DNA of 64,000 nt from Zeus faber (GCA_960531495.1 OY482850.1:529343-593342), one strand, 5' to 3'. Shown: positions 32,180 through 44,047, counted from the stretch's first letter. Notes: generated by a model not told the origin, from the sequence alone. A program made the numbers and translations.

Positions 32180-33585
32180 TCCTCTGCCTTGGAGGCGCTG
32201 GGCAGAAGACGGACAATCTCCGAGACGGGCCTAGGGAACAGCTTCGCTGAACCATCCTTTCTTATCTTTACCTCAATCTTTCTCACCTTCCCATCGTTGC
32301 TGGGAAAAACCCTTGTGACGAGTACAAGGGGTCAGTCGCTCCTCTTGACTTGGTTGTCTCGCAGCAGGACGTCCCCTTCCTGCCTATTCAGCTCCTCGCT
32401 TCTCCATATGTGGCGTCCCGGCAAGTTGCTGATATACGCTCATTTGCACCTTTCCCAGAAGATGTTCGCTAGACTCTGGACTTGTCGCTATTGGCTGTTG
32501 AACAGGTCCCTCTCAATGAACTGGCCTGGAGGTAACAGGGGTGCGCCAACATTCTGGGCATGCAGAGTAGCTGGGTCGAGATTGGTTGGGTGGTCTGGAT
32601 CTGGCGAAGCCGATGTCAAAGGCCTGGCATTGACTATCGCTGTGACCTCCACCATGTGTTGGCGGAGGTCACAGCGTGTGTTGTAAAGACATTATGCGTC
32701 AGCTTCACGCTCCCATGCTTGAGGAGCATGGTGTCTAGTATACGACGCGTGACTCCAATTATCCACTCCCAGCTGCCGCCCATGTGCGAAGGGTGTGGGG
32801 CATTGAACTGCCATGTGCATCCGTGCTCTGTCAGGTAGCTCTCTATTTGCTTGTCGCTGGGGCTTATGGATTCTATCTGGAGCTCCTTGCTTGCGCCCAC
32901 AAAGTTGATTCTGTAATCTGACCTGAATTGCTTCACAGGACCCCTGATGGCGAAGAAGCATGTGAGGGCATTAATAAAGCTGGAAGAGCCTAACCCTAAC
33001 TCTATCACTTGGATGTGTACTGCACATGAGCTCATGCATGTGAAGATAACGGCTCACCACTTGGTGTTTGCCCGTCCTCCTCAGGTTCTTTGTGCGGTTA
33101 CAAGCCAAGGGCCAAACACATCCAACTCTACGTAGTGAAGGGAAGGTCCGTGCTAAGGCGATCAACGGGTAGGTCTGCAATGATCTGCTCTCCTGTCTCG
33201 CCCCACAGACTGCGAAAGGTCATGCAGCCGTAGATTGTGGCGCTGATGGACCGCTTACCCCTGATGACCCAAAACCCAGCTGCCCTCACCGCTCTGTGAA
33301 GTGTCGGCACTGTTGCTGAACCTGCTTGTGGAAATGTCTGACTATCAACATGGTGACGTGGTGTCTGCCCCGAAACCAGTATTGGATGGGCCACCTCTGG
33401 AGCAACCTCTGCTTTTGCCAGAGGACCTCCGACTCCAAGGAGGCTGTGTAGGCCAATGAAAAGACAGAAATTGCGAACTTCGGTTGGGGACGGGTCTGCC
33501 GCTTAGGATGAAGCTGATCTCCTCCTTATATATTTCACTTTAGACCCCTAGAATGATTGTCGCTTACACTTGGTTGAGTTTCTCT
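32180..33585 (-). mobile_element. BEL/Pao retrotransposon pol fragment, distal copy
   Basis: Reading right to left: end of RNase H linker, integrase N-terminal region (33394-33128), integrase core (33035-32634; SSFINAL, GPVKQFRSD, HPSHMGGSWEW) and C-terminal part (about 32600-32180; LLPPGQFIERDLF, VFPSNDGKVRK). The layout and motifs are those of BEL/Pao integrases. Several stops and shifts mean it is dead. Some 3' end or LTR sequence may lie between 31750 and 32180, but I could not delimit it. Confidence 0.75.
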
Positions 33586-33589
33586 TTGG

Positions 33590-34700
33590 ATAGGAGCTTA
33601 CTGCAGGCAAGCCAAATCGCTCCTCCATATAAGTCATCCCTGCAGGCCTCCGATGTATTCTCGTTTCCATCGTTCCCAAAAAGTGTTCCCTAACCTCTGG
33701 TCTTGTCGCCATCGGCAGTTGAACAGGTCCCTTTCAATTAACTGGCCCGGAGGTAACAGTGATGAGCCAACATTCTGTCAGGTAGTTGTCTCGCTAGTGC
33801 TTGTCAATGGGTCTGTCCGGAGCTTCTTGCTTGTGCCCAGGAAGTTGGTTCCACAATCTGACCTGAACTGCTTTACAGGACCACTGATGCCGAAGAAGCG
33901 CCTAAGGGCATTAATAAAGCTGGAGGAATCCATTGACTCTAGCACTTCGATGTGTACTGCACGTGAGATCATACACGTGAAAATGACGGCCCAGCACTTG
34001 CTGTTCACCTGTCCTCCACTGGTTTTTCGTGCGGTAACAAGCCAAGGGCCAAACACATATAACTCTAGGTAAGTGAAGGGAGGATCCGTGCGAAGGAGAT
34101 TGACGGGTAGGTCTGCCATGATCTGCTCTCCTGTCTCCTGGGACCCCGCAGCCTGCAACAGGTCACACAGCTGTAGATTGTGTAGCTAATGGATTGCTTA
34201 CTCCCAATGACCCAAAATCCAGCTGCCCTCACCACTCCCTCGGTGAAGTGTCGGTCCTGGTGCTGAACCTGCTTGTGGAAGTGTCTGATTATCAACGTGG
34301 TGACATGGTGTCTGCTGGGAACCAGTACTGGGTGGGCCACCTCTAGAGCAACCTCTGCTTTTGCTAGACGACCTCCGACTCTAAGGATGCCGGGGGTGTG
34401 GGTCAATGAAAGGGTAGAGATTTCTAAGCGGACTTCAGTTGGGGACGGGCCTACCGTTTTGGATGAAGCTGATCTCCTCCTTGTAGAGTTCACACTGGGC
34501 CCCTAGAATGATTCTCATTTTCGCTTGGTTGAGTTGGAAGTGTGAAAGCCTAGCCACGGCTCTTGAGAGAGATCTCCAGCTGGAGAAATTCTTGAACCGC
34601 ACACTACCAAGCCCCGATGGAAAGACACGTGACACAGACAGTAACCTTGGGGCATAGCTGCACATCAGTTCCAGGTTTGACAAGGTTGAAGCCTGCCTCA
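33590..34700 (-). mobile_element. BEL/Pao pol fragment, proximal copy
   Basis: The same region as 32180-33585, repeated in the same orientation: linker, integrase N-terminal zinc-binding part (34493-34160), core start (34158-33790; VFGPW, RAVHIEVLESMDSSSF, FRSDCGTNF), then a jump to the C-terminal part (33780-33590; LLPPGQLIERDLF). The second half of the core, including the GGxWE segment, is deleted. In VFGPW the residue expected to be the first catalytic Asp is Tyr. Confidence 0.75.
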
Positions 34701-35043
34701 GGTGGTTGACACTGCTGAGCCCCTGTGAGGAAGGCAGGTCCGTTTAGCCAAAAGGAGGGGGCTTGCTGATTGGCTGGCTTTTGTAGCCTGATCAGCAGGA
34801 TTTAGATCCATTAATGTAAATGCCACTGACTCGCCTGTGTAGATCATCTTATGTGCACGTAAATGTAAAACTGTCTCGTCTCATTGGCAAAGCCTAGCAC
34901 CACCTTCTGCTAACACTGTCTAACATGATGTCCAGCTCCTGTAGGATGACTTCTGCCATCTCTCCTGCTAGAACAGCTGCACTGAGCTCGAGTCTCGGGA
35001 TGGTGATATCAGGTTTTGGGGCCAGTCTCGCCTTGCCCAGGAT
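34701..35043. other. Probable BEL/Pao-derived sequence, not delimited
   Basis: Degenerate sequence upstream (in element orientation) of the BEL/Pao integrase. No clear motif remains. It ends where the MITE begins. Confidence 0.35.
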
Positions 35044-35290
35044 AAATGCGTCCCACCACAGCAAAAGCCGCCATCTCGTGCATTTCTAAACTCGCCAGGA
35101 GCAGCCAAATAAGTTGATTTAGCTGATTTTCAGATTTTCTGAGACTCATAATATTGATAGACTCTACATTTTGTTGTGTTGTCCGTACTTTTAAACTCCA
35201 AAAGAATTCCACATTTATAAAACATGTATATTCTTACCGTTAAATAAAAGCTTTTTTTTAAACAAAATTTATTGTGTGTTGTTGACGCTG
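35044..35290 (+). mobile_element. MITE-like deletion derivative of the DNA transposon
   Basis: Begins GCGTCCCACCACAGCAAAAG like 11788, then after AATAAGTTGATTTAG jumps to the segment matching 12875-13025 (TTTTCTGAGACT, TTGTTGTGTTGTCCGTAC, GTTAAATAAA). The degenerate open frame is removed. This is the third copy of the family in the window. Confidence 0.7.
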
Positions 35291-35759
35291 TTCGTGATTG
35301 GCCCATTCAGCAGTATGTTAATTAGCCATGAGGCTTTGTTTGTCCGCCAACCCCATTTGCATTCTGGGAGCGTGCTCTCTCCACAGACCTCTCCGCGTCA
35401 ATGTGTGCCCTCTTGGCATCAAGGCGTCCGTCTCAAAGCGTGTTCCCTCTGCTTGCTCTGCAGCCTCAAACCGTGTTTTCGACACGTCGAGGCGTCCATT
35501 TCGGTGCGTGCCTTCTTTAATACCTCTCTAATAATTCCAAATCATCCCTCTCACCTCCCCATGTCTGGCAAATAAGCAAAGACAGATTCTTGGGTTAAGG
35601 TTAGGGTTGATACCCATGACAGCTTGAGTAAGTCTTAAAACACACAGCTGTGTGAACAAAATACCCATATTAGTATCAGAAAATATGCCAGTAAATTTAC
35701 TAGGAAGGGATGCATTATGTTAAATGGGATTGCAAATAATGTGCACCGCACAAGGAGTG
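35291..35759. other. Intron/ERV interval, nothing recognised
   Basis: No domain or terminal repeat recognised. A short GGTTAGGGTT near 35598 resembles a degenerate telomere-type repeat. Confidence 0.4.
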
Positions 35760-36131
35760 TGTAGCGGGTTCGTGACCCGGCTTCTTACAAGGACGCGTGA
35801 CACAGAGGTAGCAGTGAAAGAAGCGCTGACAGGCGGGTTTAATTAATATCAGTTCCAGCCAAAAAATGGTCAAGTGCGGAACATTCAACAAAACTGAGAA
35901 CTTTAAAGACGGGCTCCAACTTAGATTTCTCCGGAGCGCTCCTGCGCGTTCCGTGCTGTGGCTGTCCTCACTGTAAGACAAGGAAACATATAAGAAGCCT
36001 TCCAAGCTGCTGTGATTGGCCAGTCAGCCCAGTTGGCCACAGCTGGCACCGAGGAGGGGAGCGTCAGTCTACCACATTGACTTCCCCTCACCTCCCGGAG
36101 CCCGCTTGACCACGCCCCCGAGTCTGCCACA
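35760..36131 (-). mobile_element. Solo LTR with perfect 5-bp TSD
   Basis: On the minus strand it runs TGTGGCAGACTCG to ACCCGCTACA (372 bp), flanked by GAGTG on both sides (35755-35759 and 36132-36136). It shares GGGGGCGTGGTCAAGC near its 5' end with the solo LTR at 18407-18844. A single LTR with target duplication is the usual product of recombination between two LTRs. Confidence 0.82.
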
Positions 36132-36329
36132 GAGTGATAATAGAAAAAGCAGGAGTATCTACACAAATGCCATTGAAGCTATGAGGAGCAGGCAGTGAAT
36201 GTCTATTGGATAGGGGAAAATTTAACAGGAAACAGAAACAGAACATTTATTAGGGCACAACTCCCGAAAGCTAGAGGATCCAGACTAGGGCACACTGCAG
36301 TACAACTCAAACTAGGACCAATATAAAAA

Positions 36330-37090
36330 CAATTGTGGCAAATGGAAGCAGTAAGAAGAAAGGCCTTGATACAATCACAATATGTGATAACCAGCCCACA
36401 AGGGGCAGCAATAGAGGTTGATCAACCACAAGACACAATAAAGGAATGGTACCACATGCCTAAGACGACACCACATGTCACCCTACTGATAAACAAGGGG
36501 TACGAAGCCAAAGAGCTAGGCTATATGATGAAACAGGAAAAGAAGAATGCAAAGAAACAGATAATGCTCTAATAATCAGATCAAAATGCAACGGTCTTTG
36601 CTTCACAAAAATGTCAGGGGAACTACAGGAAGTTGAGATTGCAGAAAAATTACAGATGCAGGAGATAGGAGAAAGAAACAGACAGGAAGTGTAGAGAGAA
36701 GAAATGGAACAGGTAATCCCAGAACAAATATGGTCCAAACATGACACTGAGGTAGGATTGGTGAAATCACCTAGCCCGATTCAGATACGGGTAAGACTAA
36801 CACTAAACCACCCTGGAAACTGCAGTAGCATATAAAACCGGGATCAGAAGCAGGAATAGAAGCCACAATAGAAGGTTTGAGAAAAGCAGGGGTATTGATA
36901 GAAAGTCAGAGCTGTTGTAACACCCCTTTGCCACCGGTTTTCAAGGCGGATAAACAGAAATGGAGCCTTACGGGCAGTGAATGAAGTGATGGAGGACCAG
37001 CAGGCCGAGGTTCCAAATCCCCACACAGTTAACCCAGCAGAAAGGGTTCCCATGAGTACCAGGGCACACCACATGAGTGTGTGGCAGACT
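36330..37090 (+). pseudogene. Endogenous retrovirus pol remnant (RT N-terminus)
   Basis: A frame at 36333-36572 (WYHMPKTTPHVTLLINKGYE) and the following sequence to about 37090 (GLRKAGVLIESQ, CNTPLPPV, RAVNEVMEDQQAEVPNPHT) match the linker and fingers of a retroviral reverse transcriptase. Stops and shifts are frequent. The palm with the catalytic YxDD is missing; sequence passes straight to RNase H. Probably the same provirus as the gag at 28860-29600. Confidence 0.68.
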
Positions 37091-37124
37091 CACTTAGGTA
37101 CACCAAATTAAGACCAGATTTAAT

Positions 37125-37620
37125 GTCCACCCCCATAGCAGATGCGGACGATGAGTTATTTGTGGATGGTTTCAAGAATCACATTGGCAACCATGAAGGT
37201 TTTGCTCTGGTATGCCGCCAAGAAAACCAGCAGGATAAGGATTCAAAGTGAGGCCTGTCCACAACCATTCTCAGCGTAGCTTGTGGAATTTAAAGCCCTA
37301 AAGGTGATATGTAGAGAGGGTGACGGACAAAAAGTGAATATCTATACGGATTCTGCATGCCGTTTGTCATCTGTTCAGGGCAGTGTGGAAACAAAGAGGA
37401 TTCAAGAAAACTGATAGTACACCAATCTTGCATCACACTCAAATTTATGAGTTAATGAAGGCATTACTGTTACCAAAACAGGTGGCAATAATCAAGTGTC
37501 AAGCGCATTAAAAATGTAAATATTATAAACTCACAGGCAATAATGAAGCTGATGAAGCAGCAAAACAAGCGAAAATGTGCAACAGCAATTCAAGTGCTGT
37601 TGATCAAGAGTCAGCAACCA
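37125..37620 (+). pseudogene. Endogenous retrovirus RNase H remnant
   Basis: ELFVDGFKNHIGNHEGFALV, VNIYTDSACRLSSV and AIIKCQAH with GNNEADEAAKQAK follow the order of a retroviral RNase H. The catalytic Asp in FVDG and in YTDS are kept. In-frame stops break it. No integrase or envelope gene was recognised downstream to 38100. Confidence 0.65.
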
Positions 37621-38399
37621 TAGACAACAGCATAAGGATGCAGGAGAACTTGGGCACATACAAACACAATATGTGGATAAAAAGCTGATAATGGCCTGTG
37701 GAAGGTCTGTGATGGACTTATATTAGCACCTACAGCCCTACTGGGAATCCTCATCAACAATGCGCATGATTTTGATCATTGATGCAAGGGGGGAAGTGAT
37801 TAGGAAAATGGTGCGGAGCATAGCAAATTCCATAGGCCCAAGGAGCAACCCTGGAGAGTCAGGGAATGCAAGAAATGGTGATCTCACAACCATCAACGTG
37901 GACGACCTGTCCTAACAACCAGACAACACAAAAGGAGGGTGACAAGAAGACACACAAAAACACAATAGGCTTAGAGGAAGAAGTTTTACCAAGGATTAAG
38001 AGAATGACAGGACAGACCGAAGAGAATGCAGTTCCTGTACTTATGGAATACAACTGTTTTACGATTATTCAGCAAGCTTTTAGAAAATATGCCTTTAACT
38101 ATGTTTCAGAGAAAAAAACCTGATGCAAGGTATTTCTTAAATTGAAACAAAATACTTTTCTTTTAGGGAACAGCAGTCTTTGGATGCTATCCGCTCAAAA
38201 AAAATTTGCTGTGAGAGACAGAAGCATGCTGTGGGTGAGTAGTGAGTGGAAGACCCAACATGGCAGCGCCCTGCTACACAAACTAACACACCGGCAGCTT
38301 CACCTCGGACAAAATAACAAAGCGAAATGCAAATAATATTTATATAGAAATAAAAAAAGGAAACACTACGCAAAAATGTAGAGGTTAGTGTCTAGGATT
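37621..38399 (+). other. Probable ERV-derived tail, unrecognised
   Basis: A frame at 37866-38123 (85 codons) has no recognisable domain; it could be an ERV remnant by position. Nothing else stands out. Confidence 0.35.
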
Positions 38400-38747
38400 A
38401 GACATGAGACTAGAGATTAACATGAAGCTGGACCTGCTTGGTCTACTCTCCAAGACATTACCGTGATCAAAGCCAGTCTTGATTTCCTGCACCGCGTGGT
38501 CGGCGAGATGCAAAAAGACAGCACGGATCTAAAAACCTCCGCGAAGCGTCTCACAGCGGAGATGGAAGATGTAAAAAAAATAAATAAAATAATGAAAAAG
38601 ACTATCCTGGATATACAATCCAGAAGTATACGGGACAACCTCATCTTTTCTGGGATCCCAGAGAACAACACCGAGTCCCCAGAAAATATGGTGAAAGACT
38701 GAAACCTGAAACTCGCAACGGACACCGTGAAGCATATCACCTTTCAC

Positions 38748-38955
38748 ATTACATTACATTTATCAGACGCTTTTATCCAAAGCGACTTACAATTGTTCAA
38801 AGACCGACGGACGCAGCCATCAGGAGCAATTAGGGGTTAAGTGTCTTGCTCAAGGACACTACAGCATGCTAGCAGGAGGAGCCTGGGATCGAACCAGCAA
38901 CCTTTGGATCACTAGACCACCAGCTCTACCTCCTGAGCTACCATCCCCATCCCCA
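38748..38955 (-). mobile_element. tRNA-derived SINE, copy 3, in L1 ORF1
   Basis: Same family as 11291-11490, flanked by CTTTCAC (38741-38747 and 38956-38962). Removing it plus one repeat restores the ORF1 reading frame across the site, so it inserted after this L1. Confidence 0.9.
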
Positions 38956-40910
38956 CTTTCACCGGGTTCATCAACTGGGACACCGCGTGGGGAATCGTCC
39001 CCGCTCCATAATTGTTAAGTTTGAACACTTCAAGCACAAGGAGCTGGTTAAAAGCAAAGGACGGGAGCTGAAAGGAACCACCCTGGGTATGAACGATCAA
39101 TTCCCCCGGGAGATCAACGACCGACAGAAAGTGCTGTATCCTGTCCTGAAGGAGAACCGGCAGAAGGGTAAACGCATATCGATGGTTGTTGATAAACTGT
39201 ATATAGACAGTCTGTTATACCGAGACTCCTCCACCACACCCCGGTTATTTTGATCATGATGTATGTATTCTTGTAATTCTGGTTATTATATACTGCAAGA
39301 TGTAGGAATAAGCATGCAATCTACGTCAGGATTTAAAATATCGCTCACTCTCATTTCACCTTCCTAATTCCACCTCCATACTTCTCTTATCATCTCACCT
39401 CCCTAATCCCTCTCTCCTTACTTCTCCTATCACTCTCACTCTATAATGTCTCTCATTTTAAATATGTCTAATCCGGCAATGTTCTGTGTTCATCGTTGTC
39501 TATTCGTCATTTGTTTGTGTAGTTATGTATCCCTACAAACTTCCTACAATACTATGACAGTGAAAAGGAATGTAAAGGAGGAAATCCCAGACTTATCTAT
39601 GGGAAAGCATGGGAACGGTAGTATAGCCATTGCCTTGAATGCACTGTGCCATCACCCCCTAACTAGCTTCAATGACACCCATTAAGTTTGTTAGTTGGAA
39701 TGTGGGAGGCTTGGGCTCACCTGCTAAATGTAGCAAAATCGAACTCACCTCAGTAAGATGAACCCCAGCTTCTGTCTACTGCAAGAAACCCACCTCACTG
39801 CATCTGAGCACCTTAAACTCAAAGCTAAATGGGTTAATCAGATGTTTTCCACATCATACAATTCAAAAAAAAGTGGTGTATCTATATTGATCAATAACAG
39901 TATCCCAAATAAAAATAAAACCACAATATCAGACCCAGAAGAGCGTTACATAATGACTAATGGGATTTTAGGTAACATCAAATTAACCACAGCTAATATT
40001 TATGGCCCCAATGAGGATGACATGTGAAATTTATTTCACAATATATTTTCAAAGTAATTTCCCCCTGGGATTATGAATGTTTTTCTGATTCTGAAAACTC
40101 TTAGAATTCTCTGAATCAATTATCATATTGGGAGGAGACTTTAACACAATACTGGATCCAAATTTAGACTGTTCTCAACCAATTGTTCGTCAGACACTAT
40201 ATAACAATATATGAGTGATCTTGCTCTTGGGGATTGTTGGCAACAAATATCCACCATTCTAGAGAATACCCATATTATTCACCACCCCACCAAAGTTTCT
40301 CTAGAATCGACCTTTTCTTGACAAGTAACTCTGCATTGTCTAAAATCACTAAACCAGAAATCCAGCCTATTGTAATTTCCGATCACGGGCCGATTAGTTT
40401 CAACCAGATAAATGAAACAAACCGGAACCCTACCGGCAGGTGGCGGTTTAACACCTCACTTTTGACAGATAAAGAATTAAACCATTTCTTTTCAATAGAA
40501 TGGATTTCCTTCATTGAACTAAATGACTCCCCAGAAATATCAACATCACAAGGAAAATAAAGGACAAGAATGGCAAAATAAACTCGAACAGCAACTAAAG
40601 GAGTTGCACTCCCAACAAGCCCACTCATTCTCTGAGCAAATCCGAAATGAGATCCGGACAATTGCCAATCAGTTGAAACGTGATAGAGAAAAATCACTTA
40701 CAGCCCTCAAAGATTCAGAGGGTAGAACAACCTACTCTCTGCAAGACATCAATAACATATTTAGAGACTTTTGTAATAACCTATATCACTCGGTTAATGA
40801 ATCAAATATATCAAAAATTCACTCATTCCTTGATGATATTGACCTCCGTAAACTTTCGACAGAGCAGGCTACCACCTTAGATCAACCACTTGTTATTGAC
40901 TCTCAGGAAA

Positions 40911-40929
40911 GGGTTAGGGTTAGGGTTAG
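40911..40929 (+). repeat. Telomere-type (GGGTTA)3 inside L1 ORF2
   Basis: Three GGGTTA units just before the RT motif MPNNKSP. In translation they read RVRVRV, replacing sequence normally variable in the family. Confidence 0.85.
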
Positions 40930-42589
40930 CTTCTCTATGCCCAACAATAAATCACCTCGATCAGATGGCTACCCAGTGAACTTTTATAAACACTTCTGGC
41001 CACTTATCTCCCCATTATTCATCAGAATGGTTACAGAGGTCAAGTCAACCTCCACCATGCCCCCACACATGAATGCTGCTCTCATTTCGGTTTTGCTCAA
41101 ACCCAGTAAGGACCCAACCCTCACCTCCAGTTATAGACCCATGAGTCTTATTAATTGCAACCTTAAGATTATAAGTAAAACACAAACCAACAGAATTGAA
41201 AAAGTAATCACATTTATAATCCACCCAGACCAAACAGGCTTTGTCAAAGGCAGACACTCATCCAGCAATATGCGTCATATAGTCCGTTTTAACAGCATAT
41301 CTCAAAGGATTAACTTTAATACTATTATTGCCTCTTTGGAGGCCCAAAAAGCATTTGACAGAGTTAATTGGACATATCTCTTTTCAATCCTCAACAAATT
41401 TTGGCTTTCGAGAGTCACTCATTCAATTGATCAGAATCCTCTACAATTCTCCATCTGCTTCTGTCATCACCAATGGTTACACGTCACAGCGTTTCACTCT
41501 ACAACGCGGCACAAGACAAGGATGTCCACTTTCCCCTTTACTATTCGCCATCTTTACTGAACCCCTCGCGGCGGCCACCCATCAAAACAGTAATATTGTA
41601 GGCATACAAACAGGGAACTATGTTCACAAAATCAGTTTGTATGCAGACGATATATTGTTTTACATACGGAACCCAATATCATACCTACCGGAGGTGTTCA
41701 ATCTTATATCTAAATTTTCATCTATCTGAGACTATTTAATAAATTGGATTAAAACCACAGTCTTGGGGAGGACTGTAATGCTGCAACCCAGAAACTTTAC
41801 TTAACCATCACAATGGGCAATATTAGATACCTTGGTATTGATATCTCCACCAATCTATCATATTTGTTTCCCCTTAACTTCACTCCATTGCTCAAATCCA
41901 CTGAAGAAAACCTCATTTGATGGAACAACAAACCCATCTCACTAATTGGTAGGCAGCAGTGAAAATGAATATTCTTCCAAAAATAAACTATGTATTTTCA
42001 ATGACCCCTGCACAACCAACAGTACATTGGTTTAATACTCTAGACTCAATAGTCAACAAATTTTATTGGAAATACAAGAAACCGAGAATAAAACTTGCAA
42101 CACTACAGAAAAACAAAGACTGTGGAGGCCTAGCAGCCCTAAACTTTAGATACTACTATCGAGCAAACCATCTTCAATTTATAATTAAATGGTTACAACC
42201 AGAGCTACAATTGGCCCATGGATGCCGAGACATTGAACAATCCAAATGTCAGGAGTTATCATTACCTGATCTCCCATTCCTTACTAAATCGATAAGGAAA
42301 CATAACTGCTTTAAAAACCCATTTATCGCAACAACTCTGTCAGCCTGGTAGAAATTCCTCAAACTCAGGGGTCACACTCGATCTCCAAACAAATTCATGC
42401 CAATCTAGCACAACCCAGATTTCCTGGTTAAAAACAGACCAATAATCTTAGGAATTACTCTTCTGGAACACATTTTTGAAAACAATTTGCTTATATCCTT
42501 CCCAACCTTAACCCGAAGGTATAATATCGGTGGCCAAGGCTTCCTTCAATTCCCGCGCCCACTCCTTTACCTGAGTTGAACTGGCCTGT

Positions 42590-43100
42590 CTCCAGGGGTT
42601 GAGGGGGGGGACGTGCTCCCGGGCAGTACCTGCAGCTGGCGTCGGTGTGTTTGTTCGGGGCATGGTTGTGGGTTCTGGGGCCCGGGTTGGGGGCAGACAT
42701 AACATCGAGGCGCCCTGTGCTGGGCACACGCAGCTACATGTATGGGCACTTGGAACTCACGCCGGGTGGGGCATCTGGTCGGCTGCAGTGGGGTGGGCCT
42801 CCCCCTTGTGCGGGGCGTGGGTGGGCATGGGGGTCCTGCATGGGGGTCCTTGTGCCTGCACCTGGGGGTTGGTTGTATGTGTGCGCCCCTGGGGTGCGGG
42901 GTCTCCTTGTGCTCCCTGGGACCGGGTCATGCTCCTCGGGGCTGGGCATGGAGGTTTCTCCACGGCCCTCTGGCTTCTCTGGGGGCCCGGGGGTCTTTTG
43001 TGGCCGCAGGGCAGTGTACTTAGGGCTTTCCTGCAGCCGTAGGGTGTCAACAGGGCTGTGGAGTTCGGGAGGGGGCTTCGGGTCCCCTTCCGCTGTTTGG
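42590..43100 (+). other. G-rich 3' UTR of the L1-type LINE
   Basis: Long G-rich, C-poor plus strand with many GGG runs and repeated CTGGGG/GGGTGG units. Overlapping long frames on both strands (such as 42645-43475) result from this composition and are not host genes. Confidence 0.7.
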
Positions 43101-43169
43101 AGGCGCCAGGACATAATACCGACCTTCTACACCAGTACTAATGGGGATAAGTCATGTACACTCACCGGT

Positions 43170-43223
<54 letters not shown>
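43170..43223. repeat. (CA)n microsatellite
   Basis: About 25 CA units in the 3' end of the L1-type element. Confidence 0.95.
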
Positions 43224-43229
<6 letters not shown>

Positions 43230-43460
43230 AGGCAATCCCAACACACAAACACACACCACCACACCTGCTTTGAGTGCACCCCAGCACCCTCCTGGTTTAC
43301 TGCCATAATTATGACAGGAAGAGACCACGTGAGCAGTTGTAGTTCCAGTTTTTCTGGACCTAATTCACTGTTTTTCAATACATGTTGTCAACCAATGTGT
43401 ATGTTTTTGTGTAAATGTTGTTTGTTTTTCTGTTTATTTGTCTCACCCATGGTGATTCTC

Positions 43461-44023
43461 CCCCTCTTGGAGTAGTGATCAGTTGTTTATAGAGCCAAAC
43501 ATGATGATTAGTTCTCCAAAAGGAAGGTTGGTGGTGGTTCTCCATAACCAAAAACTGTGCTCTTGTCATTCTACAGGTCATCCACAGGACAGAGTTATTG
43601 CAGCAGTTCTTGATGATTTAAGAATTAATAAACAGTTGCATTGCAGGTTGAGAACTTGAACTCCATGTGCAGACTAACTCTGTCCTGGATGCAATGGCAT
43701 ACAAATACTCAGTGTTGTATGCCCAGCATGCTGACAGCACAGGTAAAAAAAAAATTAGAATAAAAAAAATATAAATATATTTTTTAAAACATGTTTTCTA
43801 AAAAGATTAAAAAGTAAAACTATCTAACACCGATAATTTCGCTAGACTCAAGAATTTCTTCTTCTGTATTTGACATGATTTTTTTGCAAAAATGAATTGT
43901 TGATGGCGTGTGATAAAGAAATAATCGCATGTGTATACTGCTGAATACTATAACCATACATTTTAACAGGTGAAGAAAAAAATTGTAAATACATTAGTAT
44001 AGAATAAAGTCGCAGTCACTTAC
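43461..44023. other. Intron, nothing recognised
   Basis: AT-rich intron directly downstream (gene orientation) of the microexon donor. No repeats identified. Confidence 0.5.
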
Positions 44024-44047
44024 CGGTCCTCTTCCTCCTTAGCGTAG
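44024..44047 (-). CDS. shank2: SHANK2-like 24-nt microexon
   Basis: On the minus strand a good acceptor (TTTCTGTGCCTAG) precedes 24 bases, then a near-perfect donor (CCG|GTAAGTGA). Neighbouring exons end with one base and start with two bases of a split codon, and 24 is a multiple of three, so inclusion and skipping both keep frame. It adds Ala-Thr-Leu-Arg-Arg-Lys-Arg-Thr between EEL and DEQED, where SHANK2 of other vertebrates has a short basic patch. A TGC lies a few bases before the acceptor AG, as in neuronal microexons controlled by SRRM4. It is too short for standard ORF detection; support comes from phase, splice sites and position. Confidence 0.72.

Larger units (their letters stand above)
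38400..43460 (+). mobile_element. L1-type LINE (ORF1 and ORF2 remnants)
   Basis: ORF1: 38463-38702 has a coiled coil and RDNLIFSGIPE, the start of the L1 ORF1 RNA-recognition domain; after a SINE insertion it continues at 38956-39253 (IIVKFEHFKHKELV, FPREINDRQKVLYPVLKE). ORF2: an apurinic endonuclease (39680-40560; LLQETHLTAS, ANIYGPNEDD, ISDHGPISF), then an RT (40560-41730; MPNNKSPRSDGYPVNFYK, SLINCNLKIISK, GFVKGRHSSSN, RQGCPLSPLLFAIF, catalytic YADDILFY), then the C-terminal part (41960-42540; VNKFYWKYKKPRIK). Stops and frameshifts disable both. The 3' UTR is very G-rich (42590-43100), a trait of fish L1 elements, and ends in a CA repeat. The 5' end is truncated in ORF1. Confidence 0.85.

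Noticed and set aside
42645-43475. 276-codon frame in G-rich sequence
   Set aside because: Falls in the G-rich 3' UTR of the L1-type LINE plus a CA repeat; open on both strands through base composition.
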